From NCBI GenBank assembly GCA_003132865.1, contig PKYZ01000144.1, positions 3,087-10,650 of the forward strand: a stretch of DNA of 7,564 bases. Direction: 5' to 3'. A model generated the notes under the pieces. It was not told where the DNA came from and ran no database searches. It saw only the letters and a list, made by a program, of their open reading frames with translations. The translations under genes and the position numbers were made by a program. The DNA comes from Bryobacterales bacterium (GTDB lineage: Bacteria; Acidobacteriota; Terriglobia; Bryobacterales; Bryobacteraceae). This document shows positions 6,796 to 7,564 of this stretch, piece after piece. Every line of letters starts with the position of its first letter. The first letter of the stretch is position 1.

Positions 6796-7564
6796 ATTCC
6801 TTTGGCGCTCCTTTGTATTCGAGTAACCGCTGGAGTATGTCGTCCTGTTTGAGACGGTCGGATTCCGCGTGGAAGTTCAGCAAGATGCGGTGGCGCAGGA
6901 CCGGGATATATAGTGCTCGGATGTCTTCGTAGGTCACGTGATAGCGGCCCTTCATGAGCGCTCTGGCTTTCGCGGCCAGCACCAGGAACTGCGCGGCGCG
7001 CACGCTGGCGCCGTAGTTCACATACTTCTTGACGAAGTCCGGCGCGCTTTCGTCACTGCTGCGGCTGGCGCGCACCAGGTCGATGGCATACCGCGCGATG
7101 GATTCGCCGATGGGCACCATGCGCACCAATTGCTGGAAGTCCAGGAGCTCATCGGCGTTGGTCACCGGGTCGGCCTGCGCGATGTGGGTGGTGGTGGTCA
7201 GATCGACGACTTGCAGCTCTTCGTTCGCGGTTAGATAGCCGAGCACCGTGTTGAAGAGGAAGCGATCCAACTGCGCTTCGGGCAGCGGGTAGGTGCCTTC
7301 CAACTCGATGGGGTTCTGGGTGGCCAGCACGAAGAACGGCGCGGGCAGTTTGTAATTGTTGCCGCGCACCGTGCAGGCCATCTCCTGCATGGCTTCCAAC
7401 AGCGCCGATTGCGTCTTGGGCGGTGTGCGATTGATTTCGTCCGCCAGCAGCACATTGGCGAATATGGGGCCTTTGACGAAGGTCCAGGTGCGATGGCCGG
7501 TGGTGGGATCTTCCTCGATGATGTCGGTGCCGGTGATGTCGGACGGCATCAGGTCGGGCGTGAA
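6794..7564 (-). CDS. MoxR-family AAA+ ATPase (5' end outside window)
   Basis: This is the C-terminal 256 residues of a MoxR-type AAA+ ATPase. The frame stays open to the window edge (it begins [14 protein letters not shown]), so the Met at 7549 is internal. About 75-80 residues, including Walker A, are missing if the family's usual length of about 330 holds. Visible parts, numbered from the window edge: Walker B LLADEIN with D42/E43, followed by [16 protein letters not shown]; sensor 1 ATQNP at 81-85; LPEAQLDRF near 94-102; the sensor 2 type GASVRA at 185-190; and the C-terminal lid segment with LRHRI at 223-227. The protein ends in PKE and a TGA stop. MoxR proteins are cytoplasmic ATPases thought to act as chaperones that mature or insert partners carrying VWA domains. 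Two VWA genes follow on the same strand, which fits. The family call is firm; the client is inferred. Confidence 0.95.
   Translation of the reverse strand, partial: FTPDLMPSDITGTDIIEEDPTTGHRTWTFVKGPIFANVLLADEINRTPPKTQSALLEAMQEMACTVRGNNYKLPAPFFVLATQNPIELEGTYPLPEAQLDRFLFNTVLGYLTANEELQVVDLTTTTHIAQADPVTNADELLDFQQLVRMVPIGESIARYAIDLVRASRSSDESAPDFVKKYVNYGASVRAAQFLVLAAKARALMKGRYHVTYEDIRALYIPVLRHRILLNFHAESDRLKQDDILQRLLEYKGAPKE

Overview
The window is GC-rich bacterial DNA in which one strand, the minus strand, carries essentially all the genes. Read in the direction of transcription (high to low coordinates) it holds a moxR-type AAA+ ATPase (5' end cut by the window edge), a soluble DUF58/VWA protein, a membrane-anchored BatA-like VWA protein, and a very large membrane protein with a Gln-rich coiled-coil region (DUF4175-like). 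This is a MoxR/BAT-type operon of the kind found in many Gram-negative phyla. The protein style and the dispersed repeat types suggest an acidobacterium, perhaps near Bryobacterales/Solibacter. That placement is inference from memory; the window contains no phylogenetic marker.

Layout. 7564-6794: moxR, partial. 6793-6682: a 112-base gap almost filled by a near-perfect inverted repeat with 38-base arms. 6681-5794: DUF58 gene. 5793-3793: BatA-like gene, whose ATG directly follows the DUF58 stop codon and has a strong ribosome binding site. 3792-3761: a 32-base gap made mostly of a heptamer array that also covers the BatA-like stop codon. 3760-272: the 1162-residue DUF4175-like gene. 271-1: no convincing gene; an AT-rich stretch next to the operon, then GC-rich sequence.

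How the genes may work together. MoxR ATPases are thought to act as chaperones that remodel partners carrying VWA domains. Here the likely partners are the soluble DUF58 protein and the BatA-like protein; both keep an intact DxSxS metal-binding motif. The large last protein has three N-terminal membrane segments, beta-rich Ig-like regions, a long Gln-rich helical part and a conserved-looking C-terminal module. It is a plausible envelope client or scaffold of the ATPase/VWA machinery, but its function is not known.

The most notable signals are repeats rather than genes. The last gene carries a GC-rich REP-like element inside its reading frame, and a second, diverged copy in another reading frame that is split by exactly 27 bases. 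The operon also holds the long palindrome and the heptamer array in its two intergenic gaps. So three unrelated-looking repeat families sit in one operon without breaking any reading frame. No CRISPR array, tRNA, rRNA or transposase gene was seen.
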